A DNA stretch of 64,000 nt from Malania oleifera (GCF_029873635.1 NC_080420.1:51103457-51167456), one strand, 5' to 3'. Positions 1-13,223 are shown, counted from the first letter of the stretch. Notes: a model not told the origin generated them from the letters alone. A program made the numbers and translations.

Positions 1-3000
1 ACAATATCTCATATGTGTGCTTTGAGTATTTGAGCAGGTTTATGTTTCAGTTAGCACAGATGATGATGCATTTTGAAAGCTGTAAAGAGCACCTAAATGA
101 GCATACCCCGGTGTATTCCATGGAACTGCAAAGGAGCAGTGCATGAAGAATGATTTTTCAAGTTGTACTTTTATATTTCATTTTATCTTTTGGGTATGTA
201 ATAATAATTAAAGGTCTGTAATATTTAATGCATCTGCATGCATGGTAAGACTATAAGATCAGTAATGTCGTAGACAAACCGTAGGTTAGTCAAAAGATTC
301 TAGACAAGACTTCGATCGACCTACGCCAGGTTTTTAGGCGTACTTGAAAAGGCCTTAGAAAAGACCCTAGGTCCTTGCACTAGCACTTAGGAAATTCCCC
401 ATTTTCATATATGCTTTCAGGGGAAATCATTTTTTTTCAAAAATAGGACTTAGATGCTAAAATACTAAGGTTTTGGGTGACCAAACATAGGCAAGTCAAA
501 CTGTTGACCTGACTTTGGGTGACCGAGTCGAAATGAATGTAGTGTCCTCAGTCTACTGAACCTTGGAGTGATCACTTTTCACCTTCTCCGGGCGTCCAAA
601 CTTCATGTTCAAAATACCTTCAGGCGACCGAACATGCATGTTCGGTAGATCGAACTTAAGTCCAGGCGACCGAACCTCGGACATTTTGGAAAATCACCTA
701 GTTCAGCCACCGAAACCTGTCCTCGAGCATCGCACATGGAAAAGCTACTTTTTCTCATGTGTCTGCTTGGGTGACCAAAGCTATGGCTCGGTCGATCGAA
801 ATTCTCGGGTTGGCCTATTTTTATTGCGGATAATTAAGGGTAAATCAGGGTTATTTTTTGTTAAACATGTTTTAAACAATTTTAAATATTACCCTTGTGT
901 CCCAATGATCAAAATTTTATGAGTGGCTATATATATGGGTTCATTTGCAAAGATTAAGCTAAGATTAGGGAGTTTGACAAAGAAAATTTTTTCTAAATTT
1001 TTTGAGAGCCCTTTCTTCATACACAACCCAAATACGCTTCCCTTGATTAGTGTCTTGCAAAATCTTATTAAGTGAGAGTATACTACGCAATCCTACACTC
1101 CATACTATTGCTCAAACTCTCATTGGCTTGATTGCGTGTTGATTTTGATTGAGAGTTTAGCCAAAAGTTTTCCCCCGATTTAATTAATAATTCTATTGGT
1201 TAGGGAAACTTTTTAACTTGTGAGTCTTTGCAGTATTATTGCAAGATTCATTAAGCTTATCTTGTATTGTGTTCTTATAAAAATCTTTTTGACAAGTTTT
1301 GCTAAAATATCTCTTGTACTAGAATTTTGAGAAAATCATTTTGAGATATTTTGATTACACTATTTGGAAATCTTTGAAACTCTACTTGTGGTTGATAAAT
1401 GTTGAAATATTATTTTAAAGATAGATTGATAATACACTCGCATGCTTGATTGCTTATTGACTTTACCTTGAGTGTTATTACACATATCTTCACTGAGCTT
1501 ATAGATCTATCATATGAAAGTGCATTAGTTATTGTATGTGCGTATCGGTACATATATGCTTGTGTAGAAGCGCTTAAATTGTATGCAAAATTTCATACTC
1601 ACTGTTAAATTCCAAGCATGGCCTAAAGGGGTGTTGATCTGGCCCATAAGGATCGATAAGGTCTTCTCTGCCCTGCAAGCAGAGCATGTAAAGGTTAAGG
1701 TTAGCCTTGCTCAAATTTTACTTGGTTGTATTAGGTGCCACTCTACCCGTTAAGTGAGCATTAATGGAATTCTCGGGCTTGCGAGCTAAGGCGGGGGTGT
1801 AGACAGTATTGGTCGAACCCCGATAACATATTGTGCGTATATGTAACAACTTGAAAATTCATACCAATTTTTTTAAAGATATACTACAAAAGAATATACT
1901 CTGATACCCCTATAATATCTTCTATAACATCTCAGGCCCCAGGTGGGCACTGAGGAAATTCCTGTCCACAGAACAACATACCTATGCAGCGAACATAAGG
2001 TCATACATCTATATTTACAATACCAGAATCCAGTATTCTCAATAAGCATACATACATGATTACATCATCCCAGCATCATTTACCCAAAAACTCCTGAATG
2101 CTACTCAAAATACAATTCCCTGACAACACTTACCCTATAGACAGGGTAGTGTAGACGTCCTTTCTACCTACGAGCCTGATTTGCTTGCCTAGTTGGATTA
2201 CCTGAAAAATGTTAAGTTATTGGGATGAGACAACTCTCAGTAAGAGTAAGAAGAAATATACTATTACTAGTGTATGACAACTGAGTTTACATAAATAATT
2301 TACAGATAAATAAATGAACTAAATATTCATATAAAATATAATATTGTGTAACTCACACCTATGTGGCTTAAAATACATCTGTAATATCTGAGTTTTCTAT
2401 TTAATCATACTACTAGTATTATAATATATCTGTTGTTATTCTATAAACTTGTATATATATATATATACAACTGTGAAAAGTACCCTAGAAATATGTATGT
2501 CATGATTTAACCCCTTATGATAGGGTTGTGCGGCCCGTAGGCGGGACTTAATTATAGTTGGCCTACCGAGATAAGTTAGTTTAATACTCTATCAATCCTA
2601 AGTCTAGCTTTACTGCAATCCCTCCAAAGGCTCGGTACTGGCATCTATCTCGTCAAATCGGCCACCTCTATCCAGAATACTGGGGAGCCTGCAATCCCTC
2701 CCAGACACGATTGACAGAAATCCACACACTATTTGAGATATGTGATTGTACTCTGATCTGAAATAACTACGGTATCGTGCTCTGCTGACTGAATCTGACT
2801 GAAATAATTCATCAGGGTCTGATACTATATAATACTAATCTAGAAAAATAAATTCCTATGCCAAAAATACTATAAATCATAGTATTCTAAAAAACTATAT
2901 AAACTCCGTATTAAACAAATATCTACTCAGGTCACACAATTAATAAAACTCATGTTCTGAAATCTGTAAAACTGTATAATTTATACTCTGTATCTTAATA

Positions 3001-3127
3001 AACAAATATTATAAATTACTGGTAAAAATTCTGAATTTACTAGCACAACATATTTCCCTTACCTGGCTAACTGAACTCGCCTACTGAATCTAACTCATGC
3101 CCTTGGCGTTCATAATTCCATAATCCT

Positions 3128-3133
3128 GAAATT

Positions 3134-3170
<37 letters not shown>

Positions 3171-3212
3171 CACACACACATATACATACATATATATATA
3201 TATATATATATT
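3128..3212. repeat. Compound microsatellite (CA)n/(TA)n
   Basis: Alternating runs of ac, at, ac and ta over about 85 bases inside the gypsy LTR 1842-3867. No function apparent. Confidence 0.9.
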
Positions 3213-4186
3213 TCCTGTCAAATAACTGAATTCCCCAGAATAAATTTTCATACTCATATTTCTTGAATTATAAACTATTCATTATCTTACCTGGGTTCTT
3301 GGGAACACCCTCTAGGTCCCTTAACCTGCCTACAGTATAAGCCCCAAAACCCTGAATTCACAACACCCACATAAATAATCCCAAACACTAGAATAACAAC
3401 ATCTACTACTAAATCTGGGTTTAGAAAAACCTACAAACCAAATAATCCTTAAACAATCTACTTACCCTGATTTTGGGATGGTTCCCAAACTTCTCAAATC
3501 TAACTTCTGCTCTGGCTAAGTTGTAGAGAATCTCCCCAGGATCATCGTGGTAGCTTCTAATCGTCGAACCAAGGAGAAACAGGGCCGAAAATCTAAAGAG
3601 AATGAGAGAGGATCTATTTCTAGAGAAAGAAAATGAGAGAAAAATGATTCTCACTGAAAACCCAATTTTTGCATATTTATAGGCATCTTGACACGTGGAT
3701 TCATTGATGAGACACGTGTCTGAAACACCCACTCTCGGTGTGTCTTTGTCGACGAACACTGAACTTCGTCCACAAATCATTCAGGGAGTCGACGAACCCT
3801 ATTTTGCCCCTTTAAATTTCTCCTTCTTCTCTATTATTTAATTATTATAATTTCTAAGTCTTCACATTCTCCCCTCCTTATAAAATTTCGTCCTCAAAAT
3901 TTACTATCTGTATTATACATCATCATTTAAGAAAAACTGGCTACTTAATTTATTACTTACCCTCACTTATGGCGGAGGAATATGGTGGTTACATTTAGAG
4001 GTTGGGAGATTTCAAATATATACATAAAATAAAAAATCTCCCAAAACCAAAAATACTATCTATCCTATAATCTAACATACAATTCATACCTTAACTATTC
4101 TGCACTAAATTTAACATTACTAATTCTTGTCTAATTTATTATTTCTAACTACTATCGATCCCACCAAACAAATGCGGGTATTTCTG

Positions 4187-6180
4187 TCATATTTCCTCCT
4201 CCAACTCCCATGACGCCTCTTCTATTGCATGATTCCTCCATAAGAATTTTACTAATGGAATTCTTTTAGTGTGCAATTCATGTTCCTTTCTGTCTAGAAT
4301 CTGCATTGGTGTTTCCTCATATGCTAGTGTATCTCTGAGCTCTATCTCCTCAAAGCTAATCACGTGGAAGTGATCTAAGACGCATTTCCTTAACATAGAA
4401 ACATGAAATACGTCGTGTATTCTAGGTAAAGCTAGTGGTAGAGCCAGCCTGTAGGCCACTAGACCCACTTCTCAAGTATCTCGAATGGGCCAATAAACCT
4501 AGGGCTCAGCTTACCCTTCGTCCCAAATCTCATAGCCCCTCTCAGCGATGCTACCTTCAAAAACACTTCATCTTCTATTTCAAATTCCAGTTTTTAGCAG
4601 CGAGTATCTGCGTATCTTTTCTACCGACTCTGAGCTGCACTGATTCTGTCTTTAATAAGTTGGATTTTATTGTACGCCTGTGACACTAATTCTGGTCCCA
4701 AAACTCACTTCTCACCCATTTCAACCTAGTATAATGGAGAACAACACCTCCTACTATACAATGCCTCATAAGGTGTCATGTTAATGCTTGTCTAATAGCT
4801 GTTATTATACACAAACTCAACCAACGGCGCATACTGGGTCCAACTACCCCCGAAATCTAGCACACACGCTCGAACCTTATCCTTAAGTATCTGGATCATC
4901 CTCTCTGACTGCCCATCAGTCTAAGGATGAAAAGTTGTGTTTAATGATAATTGAGACCCCAAAGCCTCCTGTAAGCTCCTCCAAAATCATAATGTGAAAT
5001 GTGGGTCACGGTTTGAAACTATGGATACTAGCACTCCATGAGGTCGAACTACCTCATGAATATATGTCTCTGCCAATCTGTTCATAGGGTAGTTGACTTT
5101 AGTAGATAGGAAGTGGGTCGTCTTCGTCAGCCGATCTACAATCACCTAGATAGCGTTCTAACCACATAGTGCCGACGATAACCCTGTAACAAAGTCCATA
5201 GATATATATGGTCCCACTTCCACTTGAGAATGTGGAGTAGCTGCAACTGTCCTACTAGCCTCTGGTGCTCAACTTTACCTTCTGGCATGTCAAACACTGC
5301 TCTATGAATTCCGCTATCTCTCTCTTTATGCCGCTCCACCAGAAGGATTCTCGGAGATACAGATATATTTTAGTACTGCCAGGATGAATTGTGTATAGGG
5401 ATCTATGTGCCTCTTCTAAGATAGCTCTCCTAATCTCAATATTTGTAGAAACACACAGTCTAGTATGAAACCATAGGCATCATTTGATATACAGAACTCC
5501 TCCCCCTGATTGTCCTACACTTTCTCTATTAACTTTACCAACTCTGCATCATTTCTTTGAGCGACTTTAATTCTTGCTTGCAAGGTAGGTTGTATCACTA
5601 AGTTAGCAATAGATAACCGGTGACCACCCTCTACTAACTCTACACCAAGCCTCTCTAGGTCCATCCTAATCGGATGCTGAATCTCCACTGCTGACAATGC
5701 TGCTCCCACTGACTTTCGGTTTAGTGCATCAGCCACCACATTTGCTTTCCCTAGATGGTAGCTGATCGTACAATCATAATCTTTAATAAGTTCTAGTCAT
5801 CTTCTTTGCCTCATATTCAATTCTTTCTGGGTGAAGAAATACTTTAAACTTTTATGATTAGTGAAGATCTCGCATTTCCCACCATAAAGATAGTGCATCG
5901 AGATCTTCAGAGCATACACAATGGCAACTAACTCCAAATCATGTTTTGGGTAGTTCTTTTCATACTCCTTAAGCTATCGAGATGCATAGGCAATAACTTT
6001 TCCATGCTACATTAACACACATCCTAATATCTTCAATGATGCATCACTATATATAAAAAATTCATCCTCCCTTGATGGAATAGACAATACCAGTGCAGTG
6101 ACCAACCACAGCTTTAACTCTTTGAAGCTTTGCTCACAATCATCAATCCATTCAAACCTCACATTTTTCCTCGTGAGTCA
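4187..6180 (-). pseudogene. Gypsy pol remnant: RNase H, integrase, chromodomain
   Basis: Minus-strand fragments in order of the polyprotein. RNase H pieces lie at about 6180-5760 and the YQPGKxNxVADALNRKS-like link near 5760-5700. The HHCC/integrase region is broken at 5740-4700. The C-terminal part at 4468-4187 has GLVAYRLALP, VFHVSMLRK and a chromodomain-like tail (RIPLVKFLWRNHAIEEASWE). Multiple stops and frameshifts; no gag or RT active site remains. Inactive. Confidence 0.8.
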
Positions 6181-6466
6181 TGTTAGTGGACCAGATAATA
6201 TGGATTAATTATTAATTATTAATTATTATAATTTCTAAGTCTTCACAGTGTACTTTATATTTCCACAATTTATTTTCTGAACTTTCAATTTTAGCACATA
6301 TATATTGTATGCCTGATTCATTATATGTTGTACATGTGTTGATTGAGTCTACGATTATATAGACAGACCCTAAGTTGTGTAATATTGCTTGTGGAATTTG
6401 AAATCAAACTAGGAAGTTTTAAATACCCAATTCACCCCCCCTCTTGGGAATACACCAATTCCAGCA

Positions 6467-7792
6467 AATATGGTCAACCGAACCTCTCGGGTTGGTGAAA
6501 TTTTTACCACATTAAATCAGGGTTACTTTACATTAAACATAATTAAATAATTTTTAAAATACCCTACGTGTCCCCATCGGTTATATTTTTGCCAAACTCT
6601 ATATATACCCCCTCATTTGTCATAATTAGCATTAGATTAGTATATATATTAGCAAATTTTCTCTAAAAATTTTATTGAGCTAAATTTTTCATACTCCTAC
6701 CTTTTTTCAAGTATATTGCCAAAAACTCTTTCTTATACTCATTTGATCATATATCTTTACAAAGAGCATATTTTCCTCACCTTCTTCATTTGCATATTGA
6801 TTACATTTCGAAGCTAGGTTAAGTGTTATTCTTTTGTGAGAATATTTCATACTACTCAAAAGCTTATCTCTCTCCCATACTTGTATTTTTTGTATATTGA
6901 TTTTTGGAGGGTAGCTTAAAGTTTTTCCTATTGTATTTTATTTATAAATATTGGATTGAGAAAAACTCTTCATTGGCTTAAGAACTTGCATCCTTATTGC
7001 AAGTTTCATAAGCTTGCTTTGTGTTTTGATAAAATCATTTTTAGTAAGCTTAAACCCTAATATCCATTGTGTTTGATACTTGAAAAATAATTTTTGATAT
7101 ATTTGCTTAGGGTTCTAGAGATGCTTTGAATACTCATATTGCAAATACATTATCTTGAAATCAAAGGTCTCACTCTCACATATACATATTGACACATATA
7201 TTGTTGAGAGCTAACACATTGGTTAACAAAATCTCACTTGAGCTTAATATCTTATCATTCGTGAGTGCATTAATTACATTGAACGTATAGTGGTACAAAT
7301 CTGCTTAGTGTAAGAAGCATACTTGTTTGTACGAAAAATTGAATATCTGTTGTATTCCTGACATGTGGTCGGAAAAGGGAGACTTGCCCTATGAAAAGTC
7401 TCGGATTGGTTCAAACTCGGTTAAGAAAACTAGGTGCACCACCTTGGTAAGGTGTTATATTAGGTGCCGCTCCACCCGTTAAGTGAGTCATAGTGGAATC
7501 CTCTTACTTGTGAGCTTAAGGCGGGGATGTAAGCAGTATTAGCCGAACCCCGATAACATATCTGGTGCAACTTTTATTTTTCCACACTTTCAATTTCAGC
7601 ATGTGTATGTTTTATGTTTGATTTATTATATGCAGTGCATGTGTTTGATTGTTTGAATATTTGATTGGGTTTATGATTATATACAAAGACCCTAAGCTTG
7701 TGTAATACTGTTTGTGGAATTTGAATTGACCTAAGCGAGAAGTTTTAAATACCCAATTCACCCCCCCTCTTGGGAATACACCAATTCCAACA
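6467..7792 (+). mobile_element. LTR B: 5' LTR (right part) of the old Copia-type element
   Basis: Nearly parallel to LTR D from aatatggtc onward: the same acctctcgggttggtg block, the TATA sequence tctatatatacccc (6598-6611), gatcgg-type repeats and the terminal TTCCAACA at 7792. Its left part should lie beyond LTR A, upstream of the window. It is directly followed by the primer site, which marks it as the 5' LTR. Confidence 0.78.
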
Positions 7793-7793
7793 A

Positions 7794-7806
7794 TTGGTAT
7801 CAAAGC
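7794..7806 (+). other. Primer binding site (tRNA-iMet type)
   Basis: TTGGTATCAAAGC starts two bases after the LTR end. It differs by one base from the usual TGGTATCAGAGC complement of the initiator tRNA-Met 3' end, as is common in Copia elements. Confidence 0.75.
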
Positions 7807-7844
7807 CTCGTGGCATTGACTTAAATGTTTTTGCTAAAGATCGA

Positions 7845-9060
7845 GATGACTCAATTTGGTGTATCCTCATTTGGTGAGGGATAGTTACCTACTAGCCCTC
7901 CATTGTTTTGTGGTGTAAACTACACCCATTGAAAAATTAGAATGAGTGTTTTTATAAAATCAATGGACTGGAGGGCTTGATAGATGATTGTTGAAGGAAC
8001 TTTTATGCAAACGAATGAAAATGATACTACTTTAGTGCATGCAAATTCATATGCCATGGAGATTTTATATTATGCTTAGAATCTAACATTTTTCATGAGA
8101 TCATAGCTTGCACGAGTGCAAAGGAAATCTGGGATGAACTCGCAAGAAAATATGGAAAATCCCGGGAGAATGAGGCCATCACTCAGGAATTGGTAAATGA
8201 TAGGGAAATTGCTTTAATAGAAAAAGAGGTATATGATTTTTAACTCAAGCTCAATTGATGATTCTTACATTAAATGTTATGATATGTAAAATGTTAAATC
8301 ATTTGTTGAATATCATGATAATTTTTTAATGATGCATGTGATGATTCTTATGCTGAATGCTATGTTATGTCATATGATGAATCATCTAATATTCCCTGTG
8401 ATAATACTATTGACATTGCATGCAATGATTCATAGAATAACTATGATATAACTTACGATGAATCATGCACTAAATTGAATAATGAAAGCATGCCTTCATT
8501 TGAGAAGCTAGGGAATGGTTTATTGAAAGTGAATAAGTTTCTAGTTAGGATGTCTAAGCAGAAAAGGGTTTTGAAAAATCAAAACAAAAGGGTAGCTAAA
8601 CAATTAAAGGAACTAAAAGCTTATCATGCTATCCTTGAGAAGAAAAAAGATAAAGAAAGTTTTGAAAATTATCTGCTTAGAGAAAGAAGTAGATTATTAT
8701 TCTAGAGTTACACTCAAAGCAAAAAATGAAAAGAATAATCACAACAAACCCTTACGAATTAAAAGAAAGAAATTCTTCAAAGAGGGTCCATCTTTCAAAT
8801 CCCACAATCATAAATATTTTCATGTCTCATCTGGAGAAAATAGAATAAATAAGCAAACTCCCTCACATGCATATAAAGCTTGCTTATTTAGTGAAATGAA
8901 AAGGTATATCTGGTTTGCTTATTTATGAAGAAGTGCTAGAGGTTTAGAAGAGGAAATGATGTGGGTAATTATGGTGGCTAATCCTATAGGACAAGAGGAA
9001 GGAAAGGTTCCAATTGAAATCAAATAATTATTCTTCCTTAGAGGATAGGATTAGCCTTAA
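7845..9060 (+). pseudogene. Degraded Copia-type gag (UBN2-like)
   Basis: From an ATG at 7845 the frame recalls the Copia Gag start (PPLFCGVNYTH followed by a stop where Trp is expected). A conserved piece, TSAKEIWDELARKYGKS-like, lies near 8110-8160. A coiled-coil Lys-rich part lies at 8475-8705 (KQKRVLKNQNKRVAKQLKEL). There are stops of more than one type (TAG near 7882, TGA near 7930 and 7977) and frameshifts. No pol follows: the reverse transcriptase and integrase of this element are gone. Confidence 0.65.
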
Positions 9061-9104
9061 GGGATAGTAAAAATAAGGAGTTAGTCAAAATCAGGTCAGT
9101 TAGT

Positions 9105-9588
9105 CAAAATCAGGTGAAAATTGCATTGTTGACTGTGTTTGGTGGACTATATTTGCATGACTTATTGAATTAAGTCGACCGTACCTTTGACTATTGACGT
9201 TGACCTAGTTCAGTCAACCATATGATTTTATACTTAAGAATCGACCGAATCCAATTCAGCCTACCCGCTAACCTAATCCAAAACCGAACATCATTCAGTT
9301 GATCGTACCCTTCAAAAACAAAAGTCATTAGGTCGACTAAGCTGTGGAAACTGAAAGGTCACCTTAAGATTCAGCCAACCAAACACTTCCTTGGTTGACT
9401 GACCAGACTCAACTCATACGGCATTTATTGCAATTTAGTCGACCGAACCTCACGGCTATATATAGCTTTACCGTGCAGAAACGTCATTTTCACTCTCAAA
9501 AATGGAGAGACTTCCTTTGCTTTTCTCTGTTTCCTAGTTTCCTCATAGACTACCTACCAAAAGTCATTTGCCCAAATCCATCTTCACC
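9105..9588 (+). promoter_or_regulatory. U3-like segment with TATA box ahead of the env-like ORF
   Basis: Repeated GTCGAC-like motifs (9171, 9231, 9331, 9439 and variants) are followed by ctatatatagc at 9462 and then a leader up to the ATG at 9589. It resembles the promoter part of the LTRs in this window but has no LTR ends. Confidence 0.45.
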
Positions 9589-10809
9589 ATGGCAAGGCCC
9601 GACGAATGTATCGACGCCTAGGAAGTCAGTTACATAGATGACAACTAGTTTCTCTCAGCGGCTGCCATAACGAGATACGTGAGGGACTTTCGTCCCAAGG
9701 AGGTCATATTAGGTAAAATTCTTGACCTAACCTTTATGGAGCAGCACTTTGGGAATATAATGGATATGTTTAATCATTATGGTTGGGACTCATTCATGTC
9801 CTACCAGCCCAAGGGGTATTACCCCACATTCATTGGGTTATTTTATGCTAACCTGAGCTATGACGATGATAGATGCTACTCCCGAGTTCTAAACATTGAT
9901 ATGAGGTTTGACGCCAACTACCTGGCTAAACCCTTAACATCCAAAGGGGAGAATTTGAGTGTCCTAATGTAGTGTCTGCTTGGATAAATGAACAAGATTT
10001 TATTGTTGAGAGTTTTACAAATTTTGTGATGACTGTTCCAGATGCTAACCCTAATCATCCTCTATATTATAGGTCCTTCAACCTAGAGGCTAATATTGTT
10101 CATCATTTGATTACTTATATCATCTTGTCTAGAGCTAGTTCCAGGGTTCATGTGTCCTATCTGGACTGTTTTGTCATATGGCGTCTTTTCACTAGAAAGA
10201 AATTGGACCTGTTGAGCTAATGATTAAGTGGATATTCTCTAGGACTATTGGCCACGTGATTATCATGCCATATGAAGGGATATTGAACAGGGTGTTCAGG
10301 AAAATGGAAGTGACTAGATCAAATGTTGTTGTTCTTAAGAGAAGGAGGAATGCAGACATGTTCTCCTCAGTCACTTTGAGGCTTATGGGATATGAATTAG
10401 TTGGAAATATGTGGTTGCCCACTGTTGGTAGAAGATAGGATGACCAGCAAGAAATTCCACAGGATCAGCCCCACAACCACCGCGGCCTCTGCAGCCATCC
10501 TATGTTGATTTAATGGCTGCCATCACAGGTGTTGCTTCTTCCTTCACTGAGTTCAGAGAGTCCAAATTCTAGATCATGCAGTCTCTTTAGACAGACTCAT
10601 CATTTAATGAGTAGTATACAGCTTTGCAGAATGAGTTCAAAGAGTTTGCTATCTCCTCAGAGAAAAGACACAAAGAGCTAGAGAGCATCATGGTTGTTCA
10701 CTTCAATGAGCTGAACAGCTGCATTCATGAGTTGAACAATGAAGACGATTATAAGATGGACATAGCCAGAGATAAGGCAGGATCTTTTGACGATGGAAAC
10801 GGTGCATAG
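9589..10809 (+). pseudogene. Envelope-like / putative plant transposon protein ORF, broken
   Basis: Reads as one protein with three or four single-base frame changes: frame from 9589, then 9972-10217, then 10220-10435, then from about 10513. It resembles the 'putative plant transposon protein' domain (the env-like or accessory ORF of some plant retroelements): RYVRDFRPKEVILGKILDL, HYGWDSF, FIGLFYANLSYDD, then EANIVHHLITYIILS and a Glu/Lys-rich C-terminus. In-frame stops are TAG at 9619, 9646, 10436, 10570, 10588 and 10612. Function of this domain is unknown; not active here. Confidence 0.65.
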
Positions 10810-11408
10810 GCCTTGGGAGAACATTGTGAAGAAATGTGTTTTTATTATCTCTTTATTTGCTTACTTTTTATCTTGGTCTGTATATATAAACATCATACAT
10901 TACCTTTTTTTTTCTTTCATTGATTGCACTGTACATTCAACCACTATCCATTTTGCATCCTATTGATAGTTGGGTTATTCACTTTTACTTGCATTTATCG
11001 GCAGCTATTGCCTGAGGGGCAGCATTTATCCTTCATGACTATTAAATTAAAATGCTCTCATAATTTTATCTAATATATATCTATGTGCCTTCATAAGAAC
11101 TGCATTGAACTCATAACTATTCTCTGTTCTTTACTGTGTATATTCGCCGATGGATAGTTTATTTTTATGAATTGTTGATTGCTACCTGATTGCATGCTTA
11201 GTCTAAATTGCCTCCTGTATGGCAGATGCAGTGGATATGAATTGCATGCTGGTAGTTGATTTTAGATTGTTGCATGACTTATATGAATATTTTGTTAAAA
11301 TCAACTAGTTATCAGGTACATGTTTATGGAAAATGTTCTATTTATAGACGATATGCTGCTGAAATTTCTATAGAAATTTTCCAAAACAAAACCGTGTATA
11401 AAGATGAT
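10810..11408 (+). other. 3' non-coding part of the old Copia-type element (left piece)
   Basis: No ORF. AT-rich, with a T/C tract at 10904-10917. It joins 18660-19359 once the Gag-only element is removed, because the 5-bp target atgat is present on both sides. Confidence 0.5.
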
Positions 11409-12376
11409 TGATTACACATCTAAATTGCGTAATTAGGTGTTTTAATTCATGCATTAAGACTTATATTTTTAATTAAATGCCCAATTATTCTCAATATTTT
11501 AACAATGTATTCTATTTATAATATTTGGGTTTTATTGAGTAATTTATGAATTTTTCGATATTTTTTTATCGCAGGGCAATTATTGGAAGCAAAAATAGAC
11601 ACTACTTCGTATTTTGGGCATAACATTCTCGTTCGAGCTATGATCGAGATGATTCAAAATTCTGGGAAAATCAGAGGAAGAGCTCTATGACTTTTGTGTT
11701 TAGAGCTTTAAGAGATAAGGGTTTTAGGAAGGATAAAATTGGGCTTTTTCACTGGAAAATAAAAAGAAGAAAAAAAAAGGAAAAAAAATTAATTACCTTG
11801 ATTTGACCCAACCATGCTGCCGAGTCCTTCAACTTGGCGCTGGGCATATAGGTTTTTAGGGGGGGGAACTCTCTCTCTCTCTCTCTCTCAATATATATAT
11901 ATATTTTCTCCCTCACTCACAACACCCTCCCCACTCAACTCTCCTCTCTTTTCTCCTTTCCCTTTTTCTATTTTTCTCTTCTCTCCATTATCCCTCTCTT
12001 CCCTTTTCTCCTTTAATTTCTCTTTACTTTTATCGATCTCCCTCTTCTCTCCTCTCTCTTCCTCTTCCTATTCCTCTTGTTGTACTCTGCGTTCTCCTCT
12101 CTACTCTGAAGCCCCTGTTGCTGGCCCTTCTTCTTCCTATTGCTACCAACCCCTGAACACCCAGTCGAAGCCCTCTGCTGCTGCTGCTGCTCTGCAAGTA
12201 GTCGAAGCCCTCTACTGCAGCTACTCTGCAACTAGCCGAGAACCTCCATAGCTACTGTAACTGTGCAAACGAAGCCCCCTCTGCTTCAACCTATGGCTGC
12301 TGCTACTGCTCTCCCCTACCTGCTGCTGCATCAAACCCCTATGGCCTGCTTTACTCTTGCTCTTCTCCCATCTCTC

Positions 12377-12449
<73 letters not shown>

Positions 12450-13199
12450 ATTTAGTTGTTTTAATTTATTTTAATATACCTTTTTGGAACTTTACTTGGA
12501 TTTGAGTTTAGTTATTTTTAATTTAAGATTTTGTTTGAGTTATTTATATTGTTGATTTTAATTTTGTTTTTTATTTAAGGTTTCATTGTTGAAATTTAAT
12601 ACTTGTTTTATTTAAGTTTGGTTGTTCAAGTGTGGTTTATTATTTTTGTTTTAAATCTTTCTAGAGAATTTAAATAATTGTTGGGTTCCAATTGTCTTAG
12701 TTATTATTGTGTTCTAGTTTATTACTTAAGTTGTTAAAGAGTCAATTTTGATTTTGGTGAAATTATTGTTAGGTTGAGTTTAATTTTTCTTTAAGTGGGT
12801 TAAGTTCAATTGTTTAGTTGATGTTTAATTTTAAGGTTGAATACTTTAGTTAATTAATAAAGTTTTGATCTTTAAGCTTTTGTCCGGAATTTCATACGTA
12901 GGATTTATTTATTGCCTAAATAAGACCTAATTACCATCATTGTTTCTTATTATTCTACACGTATTAGGTTCTTATTTTATGTTTTAATTTCATCACAAAA
13001 ATCTCAAACATCCCAGAAAACCCAAATCTGAATTGTGTTTAGTAAACCTTTTGTTTCTTATTTTCTTTTGGAATTACACTAAATTTTGGAATTACACTGC
13101 ATTCCCTGAGGAGACAATCTGACCTTTGGGCTAAATATTACATGACAGAACTCCTATACTTGGGATAGCTTCTGAGCTGCTTATTTTTTGAGTGATTCA
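11409..13199 (+). repeat. 5' LTR of the Gag-only element
   Basis: Pairs with 17001-18659 along its length (ctaaattgcgtaatt, attggaagcaaaaat, tacctgctgctgcatc-type blocks). It is longer mainly through CT microsatellites: 11871-11889, and a long run at 12380-12443 that is only about 16 bases in the other LTR. No coding; the frames over 11814-12505 are microsatellite artefacts. Confidence 0.88.
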
Positions 13200-13205
13200 A
13201 GTTTT

Positions 13206-13223
13206 TGGCGCCGTTGCCGGGGA
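13206..13223 (+). other. Primer binding site (tRNA-Asp type)
   Basis: TGGCGCCGTTGCCGGGGA, the primer site typical of Athila and Tat/Ogre Ty3/gypsy lineages, five bases after the LTR end plus a short T-run. Confidence 0.85.

Larger units (their letters stand above)
1842..6247 (-). mobile_element. Truncated Ty3/gypsy chromovirus-type element inside LTR A
   Basis: On the + strand it opens with an LTR 1842-3867 (TGTAACAACTTG...TTCACA), followed by the inverted polypurine tract (ttctcccctcctta) at 3868. Pol is on the minus strand (4187-6180). The second LTR is reduced to about its last 35-40 bases (6205-6247), so the 5' LTR, gag and front of pol are deleted. The TSD is gtata/gtgta (1837-1841, 6248-6252), one mismatch. 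Confidence 0.78.
1..6466 (+). mobile_element. LTR A: Copia-type LTR, probably solo, starting outside the window
   Basis: Base 1 aligns with base 45 of the related LTR at 60312 (acaatat, then the gcatac...tattcca block), so the LTR should begin about 44 bases before the window. It ends TTCCAGCA at 6466. It carries GTCGAC-like motifs (500-800), a TATA region (gctatatatatggg near 927) and the GATAACATATT block near 1821. It is split by a gypsy element (1842-6247). What follows (aatatggtc, 6467) continues LTR B exactly as in LTR D, so LTR A seems inserted into LTR B. Confidence 0.72.

Noticed and set aside
9970-10220. Stops TAG at 9970 and TAA at 10218 counted with the amber set
   Set aside because: Both appear only because of single-base frame changes next to them; the conserved protein continues in another frame.
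11814-12505. Several frames of 70-145 codons rich in Ser/Leu or Arg/Glu
   Set aside because: They translate CT/GA microsatellites and pyrimidine-rich LTR sequence; no homology, and they lie on both strands of the same LTR.
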